NCBI GenBank assembly: GCA_041905595.1
Contig: JAYRKT010000009.1
Location: 1-64,000 of the forward strand
DNA: 64,000 nt
Direction: 5' to 3'
DNA from: Aliitabrizicola sp041905595
GTDB lineage: Bacteria > Pseudomonadota > Alphaproteobacteria > Rhodobacterales > Rhodobacteraceae
Shown piece after piece: positions 53,971-62,887 of the stretch. The position numbers and the translations under genes were made by a program. Below the pieces are notes generated by a model, which ran no database searches, was not told the origin of the DNA, and saw only the letters and a list, made by a program, of their open reading frames with translations. Numbering within the stretch: position 1 is the stretch's first letter; the number at the start of each line of letters is the position of its first letter.

Positions 53971-55254
53971 TCATTCGATATGGGTTTGTTTCAGCTTGTC
54001 GATGCCGAGCGCCTGCAGCGCGAGGCGTTCGTAGAAGGGTTCGGACTTGCCGATGCGGATCTTGCGCAGGAAGTACTTCTCGAAACCGATCTTGGCATAG
54101 TGGACCCACTTGCCCTCGGCCGACCAGTTGACGTTGCGCGGCGGAATTTGCGGCTGGGCCACAAAGGCTACGCCAGAGTCGCCGAAATCGGCAAGGCAGA
54201 CGGCATTCCAGCTGCCGACTTCATTCGGCTCCTGCCCCTTCAGCAGCGAGGCAATGTTGTGGGCCGTGGCCGTCACCATGCTTTCGATCATGAAGCCGGT
54301 TTTCGGCACGCCCACCGGAACCGGGGTCGGTCCCATCGGCGGAATGGCGACACCCACGCCGATACCGAACACGTTCCTGAACGTCGGGTTGCGCTGGTAC
54401 TTGTCGACAAGGATGAAGCCGCGCGGATTGGTCAGGCCCTCGATCCCGCGCACGGCGGCGACACCGCGGAAGGCGGGCAGCATCATCGAAAAGCCGAAGG
54501 GCAGGTCGTGCAGCTTCCTGGTGGTCCCGTCCTCATTCACCTCTTCCACATGCATCACCCCGGGTTCGACCGCCTTCACCTTGGCATTGGTGATCCATTT
54601 GATGTGGTGGGCGCGCATCTGGCTTTCGAGCAGGCCCTTGGTGTCGCCCACTCCATCAAGGCCGAGATGCCCGATATAGGGCTCCGACGTGACAAAGGTC
54701 ATCGGCACCTGGTCGCGGATCTTGGCCCGCCGCAGCGCCGTCTCGAGGATAAACAGGAACTCGTAGGCAGGGCCGAAACAGCTTGCGCCCTGGACAGCGC
54801 CGATGATGACCGGGGCGGGCTTTTTCACCAGGGCTTTGAACGCCTCCTCGGCTTTCAGGGCGTGGTCGATGTGACAGACCGACTGGGTGTTGGCCTCGGG
54901 TCCGAAGCCTTCGATCTCGTCGAAGGCAAGGTCGGGTCCGGTCGCGATGATGAGGTAGTCGTAGCTCACAGACTGGCCGTCGGTCAGCTCGACGCGGTTC
55001 TCGGCCGGATGCACCCGGGCTGCGCCCTGCGACATCAGGGTGATGTCGCGGCGGACCATGACCTCGGTCAAGTCGACCTCGATCTCATCCCGCTTGCGCC
55101 AGCCGACGGCGACCCAAGGGTTGGACGGCACGAAGCTGTAAGTCGACCCCTTGCTGATGACCGTGAGCGTGTCGTCGCGACTCAGCTGATCCTTCATCTC
55201 GTAGGCCATGATGACCCCGCCCAGTCCCGCGCCCAGAACCACTACATGCGCCAT
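53971..55254 (-). CDS. sqr: Sulfide:quinone oxidoreductase
   Basis: The 427-residue flavoprotein oxidises sulfide to persulfide/polysulfide and reduces quinone at the membrane. FAD binding is seen in VVVLGAGLGGVIMAYEM, and three cysteines at residues 127, 159 (GASCFGPAYEF) and 353 (NAVCLADFGDSG) fall on the three catalytic positions known from R. capsulatus SQR. No signal peptide is seen; it binds the membrane peripherally through its C-terminus. GGAGGAGAC precedes the ATG at 55254. First gene of the operon that ends in sqrR. Confidence 0.92.
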   Translation of the reverse strand: MAHVVVLGAGLGGVIMAYEMKDQLSRDDTLTVISKGSTYSFVPSNPWVAVGWRKRDEIEVDLTEVMVRRDITLMSQGAARVHPAENRVELTDGQSVSYDYLIIATGPDLAFDEIEGFGPEANTQSVCHIDHALKAEEAFKALVKKPAPVIIGAVQGASCFGPAYEFLFILETALRRAKIRDQVPMTFVTSEPYIGHLGLDGVGDTKGLLESQMRAHHIKWITNAKVKAVEPGVMHVEEVNEDGTTRKLHDLPFGFSMMLPAFRGVAAVRGIEGLTNPRGFILVDKYQRNPTFRNVFGIGVGVAIPPMGPTPVPVGVPKTGFMIESMVTATAHNIASLLKGQEPNEVGSWNAVCLADFGDSGVAFVAQPQIPPRNVNWSAEGKWVHYAKIGFEKYFLRKIRIGKSEPFYERLALQALGIDKLKQTHIE

Positions 55255-55569
55255 ATCCGTCTCCTCCCTCCAGAAGCCCCTCAGGCACCGCGTCTCCACC
55301 GCACCTGAATCATTCAAATGATAGAATGTATAATACATTCCAAAATTGCAATATTCAATTTGAAGAATGTTTATTTTGGTCAGACTTTGCTGCGGACACG
55401 GTCTGCCTATTTGACTGGCTTGGGCGGATCATCGGGCAGACGCGCGTGCTTACGTCACGACACCCTGTGACGAACGACTTGCGGGCTCCGTGCAAATGGC
55501 GCTTTCTCCGGTCATGGTATGATCTGGTCGCGGCAGGGCTGGCAGCGAGTGGATGCAAGGATCAAAGGC
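55255..55569. promoter_or_regulatory. Divergent sqr / HlyD region with SqrR-type operators
   Basis: A very AT-rich stretch carries ATTC-N8-GAAT twice (55312-55327 and 55353-55368, 41 bp apart). Three short palindromes overlap them: ATCATT-CA-AATGAT (55309-55322), GAATGTAT-A-ATACATTC (55324-55340) and TTCAA-T-TTGAA (55354-55364). I recall ATTC-N8-GAAT as the motif proposed for SqrR. Further right, CGTCAC-N8-GTGACG (55451-55470) lies 100 bp before the HlyD gene and could be a separate operator for the exporter. No gene is seen here. Confidence 0.6.
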
Positions 55570-56625
55570 ATGTCCGAATTCCATTTTTCGTATTTTACCC
55601 GAAGGGTCAGATACCTTCGCCTGAGCGTGATCTCCGTGGCGTTCGCCCTCGCCGCGGTCGCCGTCGTCATGCCAACCGGCGCCCCTGCGGAAACGGGACT
55701 TGGCGCGCTGCTTCAATCCCTGGGCGGCAAGAGCGACCCCAAGGGCATCGCCAGTTCAAACGGGCGGATCGAGGCGCAGACGATCGACGTCGCCGCAAAA
55801 TACGCCGGCCGGCTGGACGAAGTACTGCCAAAGGAAGGCGAGGTGGTCGAGGCCGGAGCAGTCATTGCCCGACTTGATGACCGCGATACGCAGGCGCAGA
55901 TTCTTGGCGCGAAGGCAGCCGTCCTGCGAGCAAAGGCGTCCAAGCAGATCGCAGAAGCAAGCGTCATGCAGGCGCAAAGCGCGCTGGAGGTGGCCCGGAC
56001 CACGCACGACCGGGTGACCAAGCTGAATGCCGACGGCCACGCCGCCCAAAGCGTACTTGACGATGCGACCAACAGTCTGCACAGCGCCGAGGCGGCGGTC
56101 GCGATGGCGCAGGCCCAGGTCAGCGACAGCGATGCGCTGATCTCCCAGAGCGAGGCCGAGCTTGATCGCCTCAACGTCGCGCTCGACGATCTGGTGGTTC
56201 GTGCGCCGCTTCGGGCGCGTGTGCTCTACCGACTTCACGAACCAGGCGAGGTCGTGGCAGCGGGGACGCCCATCCTCACCCTGCTCGACCTGACCGATGT
56301 CTACATGAACCTCTATCTCTCTGCGCCGGTGGTGGGCGCGCTTGCGCTGAACGACGAGGCGCGCATCATCCTTGACCCGATCGCGGACTACGTGATTCCA
56401 GCGCGGATCACCTTCATCTCGCCCGAATCGCAATTCACGCCCAAGACGGTCGAAACACAGGAAGAGCGGGAGCAACTCGTCTTCCGGGTCAAGCTGTCGA
56501 TCCCGCGCGACCTGCTGGAAAAGTTCGAATCCTACGTCAAGGTCGGCATCAGGGGCGTGGGCTATGTGCGGACGGAGCCCGGGATGGACTGGCCGCAGGA
56601 CCTGCAGGTCAAGCTGCCGCAGTAG
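55570..56625 (+). CDS. HlyD-family secretion/membrane-fusion protein (YhiI-like)
   Basis: The 351-residue protein has an N-terminal membrane anchor (about residues 15-37), lipoyl halves (KYAGRLDEVLPKEGEVVEAGAVIARL and VVRAPLRARVLYRLHEPGEVVAAGTPIL) and a coiled coil between them (about 95-190). It is the periplasmic adaptor for the ABC-2 exporter encoded by the next two genes. The ATG at 55570 is preferred over 55519. The gene ends 9 bp before the ATPase gene. Confidence 0.87.
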   Translation: MSEFHFSYFTRRVRYLRLSVISVAFALAAVAVVMPTGAPAETGLGALLQSLGGKSDPKGIASSNGRIEAQTIDVAAKYAGRLDEVLPKEGEVVEAGAVIARLDDRDTQAQILGAKAAVLRAKASKQIAEASVMQAQSALEVARTTHDRVTKLNADGHAAQSVLDDATNSLHSAEAAVAMAQAQVSDSDALISQSEAELDRLNVALDDLVVRAPLRARVLYRLHEPGEVVAAGTPILTLLDLTDVYMNLYLSAPVVGALALNDEARIILDPIADYVIPARITFISPESQFTPKTVETQEEREQLVFRVKLSIPRDLLEKFESYVKVGIRGVGYVRTEPGMDWPQDLQVKLPQ

Positions 56626-56634
56626 GGCGGATCA

Positions 56635-59349
56635 ATGGCACTGGTCGCGCAACTTGACGGGGTCAGCCATCGCTACGGCGCGGTCACCGCGCTGGATGGT
56701 GTATCAGTGGGTATTCCAGCCGGATGCATGGCTGGGTTGATCGGCCCCGACGGCGTCGGCAAATCAACGCTTCTGGCCCTGATCTCGGGCGTTAGAAAGC
56801 TGCAGGCCGGGCGCATCACGGTTCTTGATCAGGACATCTCAACCGCTGTCGCACGCCGGATCAATGCGCCGCGCGTGGCCTACATGCCGCAGGGATTGGG
56901 ACGGAACCTCTACCCCACCCTGTCGGTGCGGGAGAATCTCGAATTCTTCGGACGGCTTTTCGGCCAGCCCGCCGAAGAGCGGGCTGCACGGATCGAGATG
57001 CTTCTGGCCGCAACAGGCCTGTCGCCCTTCCCCGACCGGCCGGCGGGCAAGCTGTCGGGCGGGATGAAGCAGAAACTCAGCCTGTGCTCGGCTCTGATCC
57101 ATGATCCGGACCTGCTGATCCTCGACGAGCCGACGACGGGCGTCGACCCGCTGTCGCGCCGCCAGTTCTGGGAGCTGATTGCCAGCATCCGCCAGCGGAT
57201 GACCGGAATGAGCGTCCTGGTCGCCACCGCCTACATGGAAGAGGCGGAAAGCTTTGACTGGCTGGCGGCGATGGATGGCGGGCGCGTGCTGGCCCAGGGC
57301 AGCCCGGCCGATCTGCGAAGGCAGGCGGATGCAGAGACGCTGGAAGATGCCTTCATCCGGCTCTTGCCGGAAGAGGCCCGGGCTGGGCATCAACCGGTCG
57401 TGATGCGTCCGCGGCAAAACGTCGACGGGGCGGCTCCGGCAATCGAGGCGCGCAACCTGACCAAACGCTTCGACGAATTCACAGCGGTCGACAATGTGAG
57501 CTTCGAAATCCCGGAAGGCGAGATCTTCGGTTTCCTCGGCTCGAACGGCTGCGGCAAGACCACGACGATGAAGATGCTGACCGGCCTTCTGGTGCCCACC
57601 GAAGGCGAGACACGGCTGTTCGGCGAACCGCTCCTGAACAGCGACATGCAAAGCCGGATGCGCATCGGCTACATGTCGCAGGCCTTTTCGCTTTATTCCG
57701 AACTGACGGTGCGGCAGAACCTGCTGCTGCACGCCCAGCTTTACGCCGTGCCGAGCGAAAGACGTGCAGCGCGCGTTCAGACGATGCTGGACGACTTCGA
57801 GCTTGGCCCGGTGGCAGACGCCATGCCCGAAAGCCTGCCGCTTGGCATCCGGCAACGACTGCAACTGGCAGCGGCGACGATCCACGAACCGCGGATCCTG
57901 ATCCTGGACGAGCCGACCTCAGGGGTGGACCCGGTCGCACGGGATGCTTTTTGGCGCAAGCTTGTCTCGCTGTCGCGCGATCAGGGCGTGACGATCTTCA
58001 TTTCGACCCATTTCATGAACGAGGCCGCGCGATGCGACCGCATTTCGCTGATGCATGCGGGTAGGGTGCTGGCGGTGGGAACGCCAGCAGAACTGGCCGC
58101 CGCGCGCGGAAGCGGCAATCTGGAGCAGGCCTTTATCGCCTATCTTGAGGAGGTCGAAAAACCGCAGGAGGCGACGGAAACGGCGGCAACGAGTTTCGAT
58201 GCCGCTGGAAGAAGCCCCTCCCGTCTGAACGCGGCCCTGTCGCGTCTCTGGGCCTATTCCTGGCGGGAGTCGCTGGAACTTGTCCGCGATCCCATCAGGC
58301 TGTTCTTCGCCTTTCTCGGGCCGGTCATCCTGCTGATCACTATCGGCTTTGGCATCTCCTTCGACGTCGACAAGCTGACTTTCGCGGTCCTCGATCAGGA
58401 TCAGTCACCGGAAAGCCGGCGTCTGATCGAGCAATTCTCGTCGATCCGGCAATTCGAAACCGGCCCGGATCTGGCCGATATGGCGGATATGTCCAGGCGA
58501 ATGGGCCAGGGCAAGCTGACCCTTGCGATGGAAATTCCTGACGGATTCGGCCGCAAGCTGCGCCAGGGCGATCAGCCCGAGGTAGGCCTTTGGATCGACG
58601 GCGCCATGCCGTTCCGCGCCGACACGGCGCGCGGATACGCTCTGGGGCTCCTGCAGAACTTCTCCACGACCTTCGCGGAAGAAGAGGGACAGCCCCTTCC
58701 CTCCGGCGTGGCGATCGAGACGCGCTTTCAGTTCAACCAGGCCTTCAAAAGCGCAAATGCAATGGTCCCGTCCGTCATAATGCTGATCCTCGCCCTCATT
58801 CCGGGTGTGATGTCGGCGGTCGGCGTCGTGCGCGAGAAGGAAACGGGGACCATCGCGAACTTTCGCTCCACCCCGGTCGGGCGGACCGAGTTCCTTCTGG
58901 GCAAGCAGCTTCCCTATATCGCGCTGGCCACGATCAACTTCTGGATGCTCTTCTTCATGGGCATCGGCCTGTTCGGCGTTCCCTTCACCGGCAGCCTTGC
59001 CGCTCTTGCGGCGATTTCGGTGCTCTACGTTACCGCGACGACAGGTTTCGGCCAGTTCATCTCGAGCTTTACGCGGACCCAGGTCGCCGCGGTGTTCAGC
59101 GTCGCGGTCATCACCATCATTCCGACGGTCAACTTCTCCGGCCTGATTGTCCCGGTCTCGTCAATGGGCAAGGGCGCACAGATCGTCGGGCTGGCCTTCC
59201 CGGGCGCCTGGTATCAGCCGGTTTCCGTGGGGACCTTCGCCAAGGGGCTTGGTTGGGCAGACCTGCGCCTGAATGCGGTCGTGCTTGCCATCTTCGGTCT
59301 GGTCTATCTGGTCGCATCGGTCGCGGCCTTGCGAAAACAGGAGGCCTGA
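56635..59349 (+). CDS. ABC transporter ATPase-permease fusion, RbbA/YhiH type
   Basis: The 904-residue protein has two ATPase domains in tandem followed by an ABC-2 membrane domain. The first domain has Walker A GPDGVGKST (38-46) and LSGGMKQKL; the second has GSNGCGKTT (302-310) with a degenerate LPLGIRQRL signature; Walker B is IILDEPTTGV or ILDEPTSGV. The ABC-2 part starts at about residue 535 with a large extracytoplasmic loop. The same architecture is called RbbA in E. coli. It is probably a lipid or drug exporter with the adaptor and the next permease. Confidence 0.88.
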   Translation: MALVAQLDGVSHRYGAVTALDGVSVGIPAGCMAGLIGPDGVGKSTLLALISGVRKLQAGRITVLDQDISTAVARRINAPRVAYMPQGLGRNLYPTLSVRENLEFFGRLFGQPAEERAARIEMLLAATGLSPFPDRPAGKLSGGMKQKLSLCSALIHDPDLLILDEPTTGVDPLSRRQFWELIASIRQRMTGMSVLVATAYMEEAESFDWLAAMDGGRVLAQGSPADLRRQADAETLEDAFIRLLPEEARAGHQPVVMRPRQNVDGAAPAIEARNLTKRFDEFTAVDNVSFEIPEGEIFGFLGSNGCGKTTTMKMLTGLLVPTEGETRLFGEPLLNSDMQSRMRIGYMSQAFSLYSELTVRQNLLLHAQLYAVPSERRAARVQTMLDDFELGPVADAMPESLPLGIRQRLQLAAATIHEPRILILDEPTSGVDPVARDAFWRKLVSLSRDQGVTIFISTHFMNEAARCDRISLMHAGRVLAVGTPAELAAARGSGNLEQAFIAYLEEVEKPQEATETAATSFDAAGRSPSRLNAALSRLWAYSWRESLELVRDPIRLFFAFLGPVILLITIGFGISFDVDKLTFAVLDQDQSPESRRLIEQFSSIRQFETGPDLADMADMSRRMGQGKLTLAMEIPDGFGRKLRQGDQPEVGLWIDGAMPFRADTARGYALGLLQNFSTTFAEEEGQPLPSGVAIETRFQFNQAFKSANAMVPSVIMLILALIPGVMSAVGVVREKETGTIANFRSTPVGRTEFLLGKQLPYIALATINFWMLFFMGIGLFGVPFTGSLAALAAISVLYVTATTGFGQFISSFTRTQVAAVFSVAVITIIPTVNFSGLIVPVSSMGKGAQIVGLAFPGAWYQPVSVGTFAKGLGWADLRLNAVVLAIFGLVYLVASVAALRKQEA

Positions 59350-60468
59350 TTGCGCAGTCTGGCCAACACTCTTCGGCTGACGGGAAAGGAGCTTCGGGCG
59401 ATCCGAGGGGATTTCGTGATGGTCGCCCTCATCATCTACGTCTTCACCGTCGCCACATACATCGTTGCGGACGCGGTCAGCACCGAAATCCGCAACCTCT
59501 CGGTCGCTGTCATCGACGAGGACCAGAGCATCCTGTCGCACCGCCTGACCGATGCGATCCGGCCACCCCTTTTCAATGCGCCGGTCCTGCTCAGCCCGGC
59601 CGAGGCGGAAAAATCGCTGATCAAGGGGAAATACGTCCTTGTCGTCGCAGTGCCGCCGAACCTCGAGCATGACCTGCGTGAGGGAAAGACACCGACGATC
59701 TCGATCCTCGTCGATGCAACGGCGGTCGCCCATGCCGGCAACGGCGCGACCTACATGCAACAGCTGATCACAACCGAAATCTCGCGCTTTGTCTCTCCCG
59801 GAGGGACGAGTGCAGCATTGGTGAATGTGGTCTTCCGCAACCTGTTCAACCCGAACCTGACCTCGAAATGGTTCAGCGCGGTGATGCAGCTGATGAATTC
59901 CATCACCATCATCACCCTGATCCTTTCAGGCGCTTCCCTCATCCGGGAAAGGGAACATGGCACGATCGAACACGTGCTGGTTATGCCTGTCAGACCGCAC
60001 GAGATCGTCCTGTCCAAGATCCTGGCCAATGGCATCGTCATTCTCACCGCGGCGACGATCAGCCTTGAACTGGTGGTCCGCTGGCTGCTTGGGGTTCCGG
60101 TTGCGGGCTCGACCCTGCTCTTCGTCGCAGGCACGGCGATCTACATCGTGGCGGTGGCCAGCATGGGTCTGCTGCTGTCCACCTTCACACACAACATGGG
60201 CCAGTTCGGCCTGCTCATCATCCCGGTGATGATCGTGATGATCCTGCTGTCCGGCGGCATGACACCGCTTGAATCCATGCCGATGTGGCTTCAGGTGCTG
60301 ATGAAGACCGTCAGCCCCTCTCCTCATTTCGTCAGCTTTTCCCAGTCGGTCCTGTATCGCGGCAGCGGCCTGCCGCTGGTGGCCGGGCAGCTGCTGGCGA
60401 TGGCGGGCATGTCGGCCGTCGCGCTGGCAATCGCGCTTGGCCGGTTTCGCAAGGTTCTGTCAGCCTGA
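59350..60468 (+). CDS. ABC-2 type permease (YhhJ-like)
   Basis: The 372-residue permease has one N-terminal helix (FVMVALIIYVFTVATYIVADAVS), a large loop, and five helices after residue 175, including SITIITLILSGASLIREREHGTIEHVLVMPVRPHEIVLSKILANG, the ABC-2 signature. The start is TTG at 59350 with AGGAGG ahead and directly after the ATPase stop. It is the last gene of the exporter operon. Confidence 0.88.
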   Translation: MRSLANTLRLTGKELRAIRGDFVMVALIIYVFTVATYIVADAVSTEIRNLSVAVIDEDQSILSHRLTDAIRPPLFNAPVLLSPAEAEKSLIKGKYVLVVAVPPNLEHDLREGKTPTISILVDATAVAHAGNGATYMQQLITTEISRFVSPGGTSAALVNVVFRNLFNPNLTSKWFSAVMQLMNSITIITLILSGASLIREREHGTIEHVLVMPVRPHEIVLSKILANGIVILTAATISLELVVRWLLGVPVAGSTLLFVAGTAIYIVAVASMGLLLSTFTHNMGQFGLLIIPVMIVMILLSGGMTPLESMPMWLQVLMKTVSPSPHFVSFSQSVLYRGSGLPLVAGQLLAMAGMSAVALAIALGRFRKVLSA

Positions 60469-60594
60469 CTCTCGGTGGTCTGGGCAAGTGCGGCGGTTGG
60501 TCCAGCGGGTCCAGGCGAGCGGTGGCCGGAGTCGCCAAAGCACGCCGCCAGCGTTGAGCCGCCGTGTCGTCGCGGGGCAGCACGGTGCCTTGCG

Positions 60595-61851
60595 TCAAAC
60601 GATCAGGATCGCCCGGAAGTCGTTGACATTGGTTAGCGTCGGGCCAGTAACGACCTGATCGCCGATCGCGCCGAAAAACCGGTGCGCGTCATTCCGCGCC
60701 AGCGCCTCATGCGGATCGACGCCCGCCCGATTCGCCGCCGCCAGCGTGTCGGGATGGACAATCGCTCCTGCGACTTCCGCTGCACCATCGACGCCGTCCG
60801 TATCGCAGGAAAGCGCGTGAATCCCCGCCGCGCCGTTCAGGGCCAGCGCCTGAGCCAGACCGAACTCGGCATTGGGGCCACCGATCCCGTCGCCCCGGCG
60901 GGTAACGGTCAATTCACCACCTGACAGCAGCAGCAGAGGCGGCGCCCCTGCCTCGCGTTTCGCCTTCTCGGCAAGGGCGAGCGCGGCCTGGGCCGCGGCC
61001 ACATCCCGCGCCTCCCCTTCGAGGTCATCCCCCAGTATCCGGACATCGCAGCCGTTGCTGCGCCCCAACTCCGCTGCCGCCTCAAGGGATTGGCGCGGCG
61101 CCGCGAAGATGCGGTTCTCGACCCGGGCCAAGCGCGGATCTCCCGGCGGAACCACCCCGGATGGCCGCTCCAACGCCGCGCGCACTGAAGCGGGAACGTC
61201 GATCCGCCACTCCGCCAGGATCGCGCGCGCGTCCTCAACCGTCGAGCAATCGCCAACCGTGGGGCCCGAGCCTATGAAGGCCATGTCATCGCCCGGGACA
61301 TCCGAGATCATCAGCGACAGTATCCGGGCAGGCCAGGCCCGCGCGGCGAGTTGGCCGCCCTTCACGCGGCTCAGGTGCTTGCGAACGGTGTTCATCCGGT
61401 CGATCGGCGCCCCCGAGGCCAGAAGGGCGGCGTTAACCGCCTGCTTCTCGGCCAACGTGACACCATCTGCAGGCGCGCAGAGCAAGGCTGACGCCCCGCC
61501 CGAGATCAGCGCAAGGACGAAGTCGTCGGATTTGAGCCCGGTGAGAAGCGCCATCATCCGGGCGGTTGCGGCCAGCCCGGTGGCATCTGGCACAGGATGG
61601 GCGGCCTCGACGATCTCGATGCCCTTGCAGGGGCGACCGTAGCCATAGCGGGTGATGACCAGCCCTTCGCAGGGACCCCAGGCGGCCTCGACCGCCTCGG
61701 CCATCCTCGCGCTGGCCTTGCCGGCACCGACCACGATCACGCGCCCTTCGGGCCGTTCCGGCAGGAAGGGCCCGATCGAACGCATGGGGTCCGCCACCTC
61801 CACCGCCCTGTCGAACAGCGCGCGGAGAAACATCTTGGGATCCTGGATCAT
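60595..61851 (-). CDS. Glycerate 2-kinase (type-2, MOFRL/GckA)
   Basis: ATP-dependent phosphorylation of D-glycerate to 2-phosphoglycerate, linking sugar-acid or hydroxypyruvate breakdown to glycolysis. The 418-residue protein carries VIVVGAGKASARMAEAVE, AHPVPDATG, LALISGGASALLCAPADGVTLAEKQ, NTVRKHLSRVKGGQLA and the C-terminal MOFRL part (LLSGGELTVTRRGDGIGGPNAEFGLAQAL). The family is often misannotated as hydroxypyruvate reductase (TtuD). Its start overlaps the LacI gene by 4 bases. Confidence 0.9.
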   Translation of the reverse strand: MIQDPKMFLRALFDRAVEVADPMRSIGPFLPERPEGRVIVVGAGKASARMAEAVEAAWGPCEGLVITRYGYGRPCKGIEIVEAAHPVPDATGLAATARMMALLTGLKSDDFVLALISGGASALLCAPADGVTLAEKQAVNAALLASGAPIDRMNTVRKHLSRVKGGQLAARAWPARILSLMISDVPGDDMAFIGSGPTVGDCSTVEDARAILAEWRIDVPASVRAALERPSGVVPPGDPRLARVENRIFAAPRQSLEAAAELGRSNGCDVRILGDDLEGEARDVAAAQAALALAEKAKREAGAPPLLLLSGGELTVTRRGDGIGGPNAEFGLAQALALNGAAGIHALSCDTDGVDGAAEVAGAIVHPDTLAAANRAGVDPHEALARNDAHRFFGAIGDQVVTGPTLTNVNDFRAILIV

Positions 61852-62864
61852 GCCGTCGCCTTCGAAAGGGTGGAAGCCCGGATAATCAGCTCGACGGGCG
61901 TTGTCGTTTCAGTGGGTGGTGCCTGCCCGGCTTCCACCCAGTCCAGCAGGATATCGGCCATCCGCTGTCCGAACCCGGCAATATCGCATCTAATCGAGGT
62001 CAGACTTGGCCAGACCTGCGCGCAATCCTCGATATCGTCAAAGCCCACTACCTTGAGTTCAGAGCCGAGCCGCCGCCCGATTTCGGCACAGCCGGACAGC
62101 ATTCCGAGGGCGACAAGATCGTTGAAGCAGATGACTGCCCCGACCTGGGGATAGCCGCGCGCCAGGGTCCTGGCCACTTCCCGGCCAAAGGCCCGGGTTG
62201 GCCTGCCCGGCAGCACCAGCGGGGCAACGCCTGCCGCCTTCAGCGCCGAGAGATAGCCCTTCATCCGCTTCTGGGTGACATCCCGTCCTTCAAAGCCGCC
62301 GACAAACGCAATCTGCCGGGCGCCGAGCGTTAGCAGATGCTCGGCGGCAAGCAGGCCGCCCTTCTCGTAGTCCGGCGCGGCAAAAGGAAACTGCTGTCCA
62401 TCGGCAACCACCTTGCGCAGCACTTGCAGGGTGGGAATCCCGGCCCGCCCAATTGCGCTGAATGTTGCTGCCTCGTTGCCATAGGTGGGCGAGATCATCA
62501 ACGCCGTCACCCCGTGCTCGATCATGGCGGCGACCACCTGCGCCTGAAGGTCGGGATCCTCGTTGGTGTTCGCAAGCACCGTGGCATAGCCGCGCGCCGA
62601 CAGCGTCATCTGCACCGATGTCGCGAATTCAGTGAAGAACGGGTTGCGAAGGTCGTTGATCACCAGACCAATCAGGCCGGCATTGGACGAACGCATGTTG
62701 GCCGCAACGCGGTTATAGACATAGCCGATCTCGACCATGACCTTGCGTACCTCGGCACGGGTTTCTTCCTTCACGAGCGGGCTGTTCTGCAGGACAAGAC
62801 TGACGGTCGATTTCGAGACCCCCGCCCTGCGCGCGACATCGATGATTGTCGGTCTGCGAGCCAT
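61848..62864 (-). CDS. LacI family transcriptional regulator
   Basis: The 338-residue product has a LacI helix-turn-helix (TIIDVARRAGVSKSTVSLVLQNSPLVKEETRAEVRKVM, residues 5-45), the hinge helix and a periplasmic-binding-like sugar domain (GLIGLVINDLRNPFFTEFATSVQ...). It sits between the DUF993 gene (23 bp upstream) and the glycerate kinase gene (4-base overlap), so it probably controls this catabolic operon in response to its sugar. Confidence 0.92.
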   Translation of the reverse strand: MARRPTIIDVARRAGVSKSTVSLVLQNSPLVKEETRAEVRKVMVEIGYVYNRVAANMRSSNAGLIGLVINDLRNPFFTEFATSVQMTLSARGYATVLANTNEDPDLQAQVVAAMIEHGVTALMISPTYGNEAATFSAIGRAGIPTLQVLRKVVADGQQFPFAAPDYEKGGLLAAEHLLTLGARQIAFVGGFEGRDVTQKRMKGYLSALKAAGVAPLVLPGRPTRAFGREVARTLARGYPQVGAVICFNDLVALGMLSGCAEIGRRLGSELKVVGFDDIEDCAQVWPSLTSIRCDIAGFGQRMADILLDWVEAGQAPPTETTTPVELIIRASTLSKATA

Positions 62865-62887
62865 CCCTCACTCCACCTGCGACCGTG

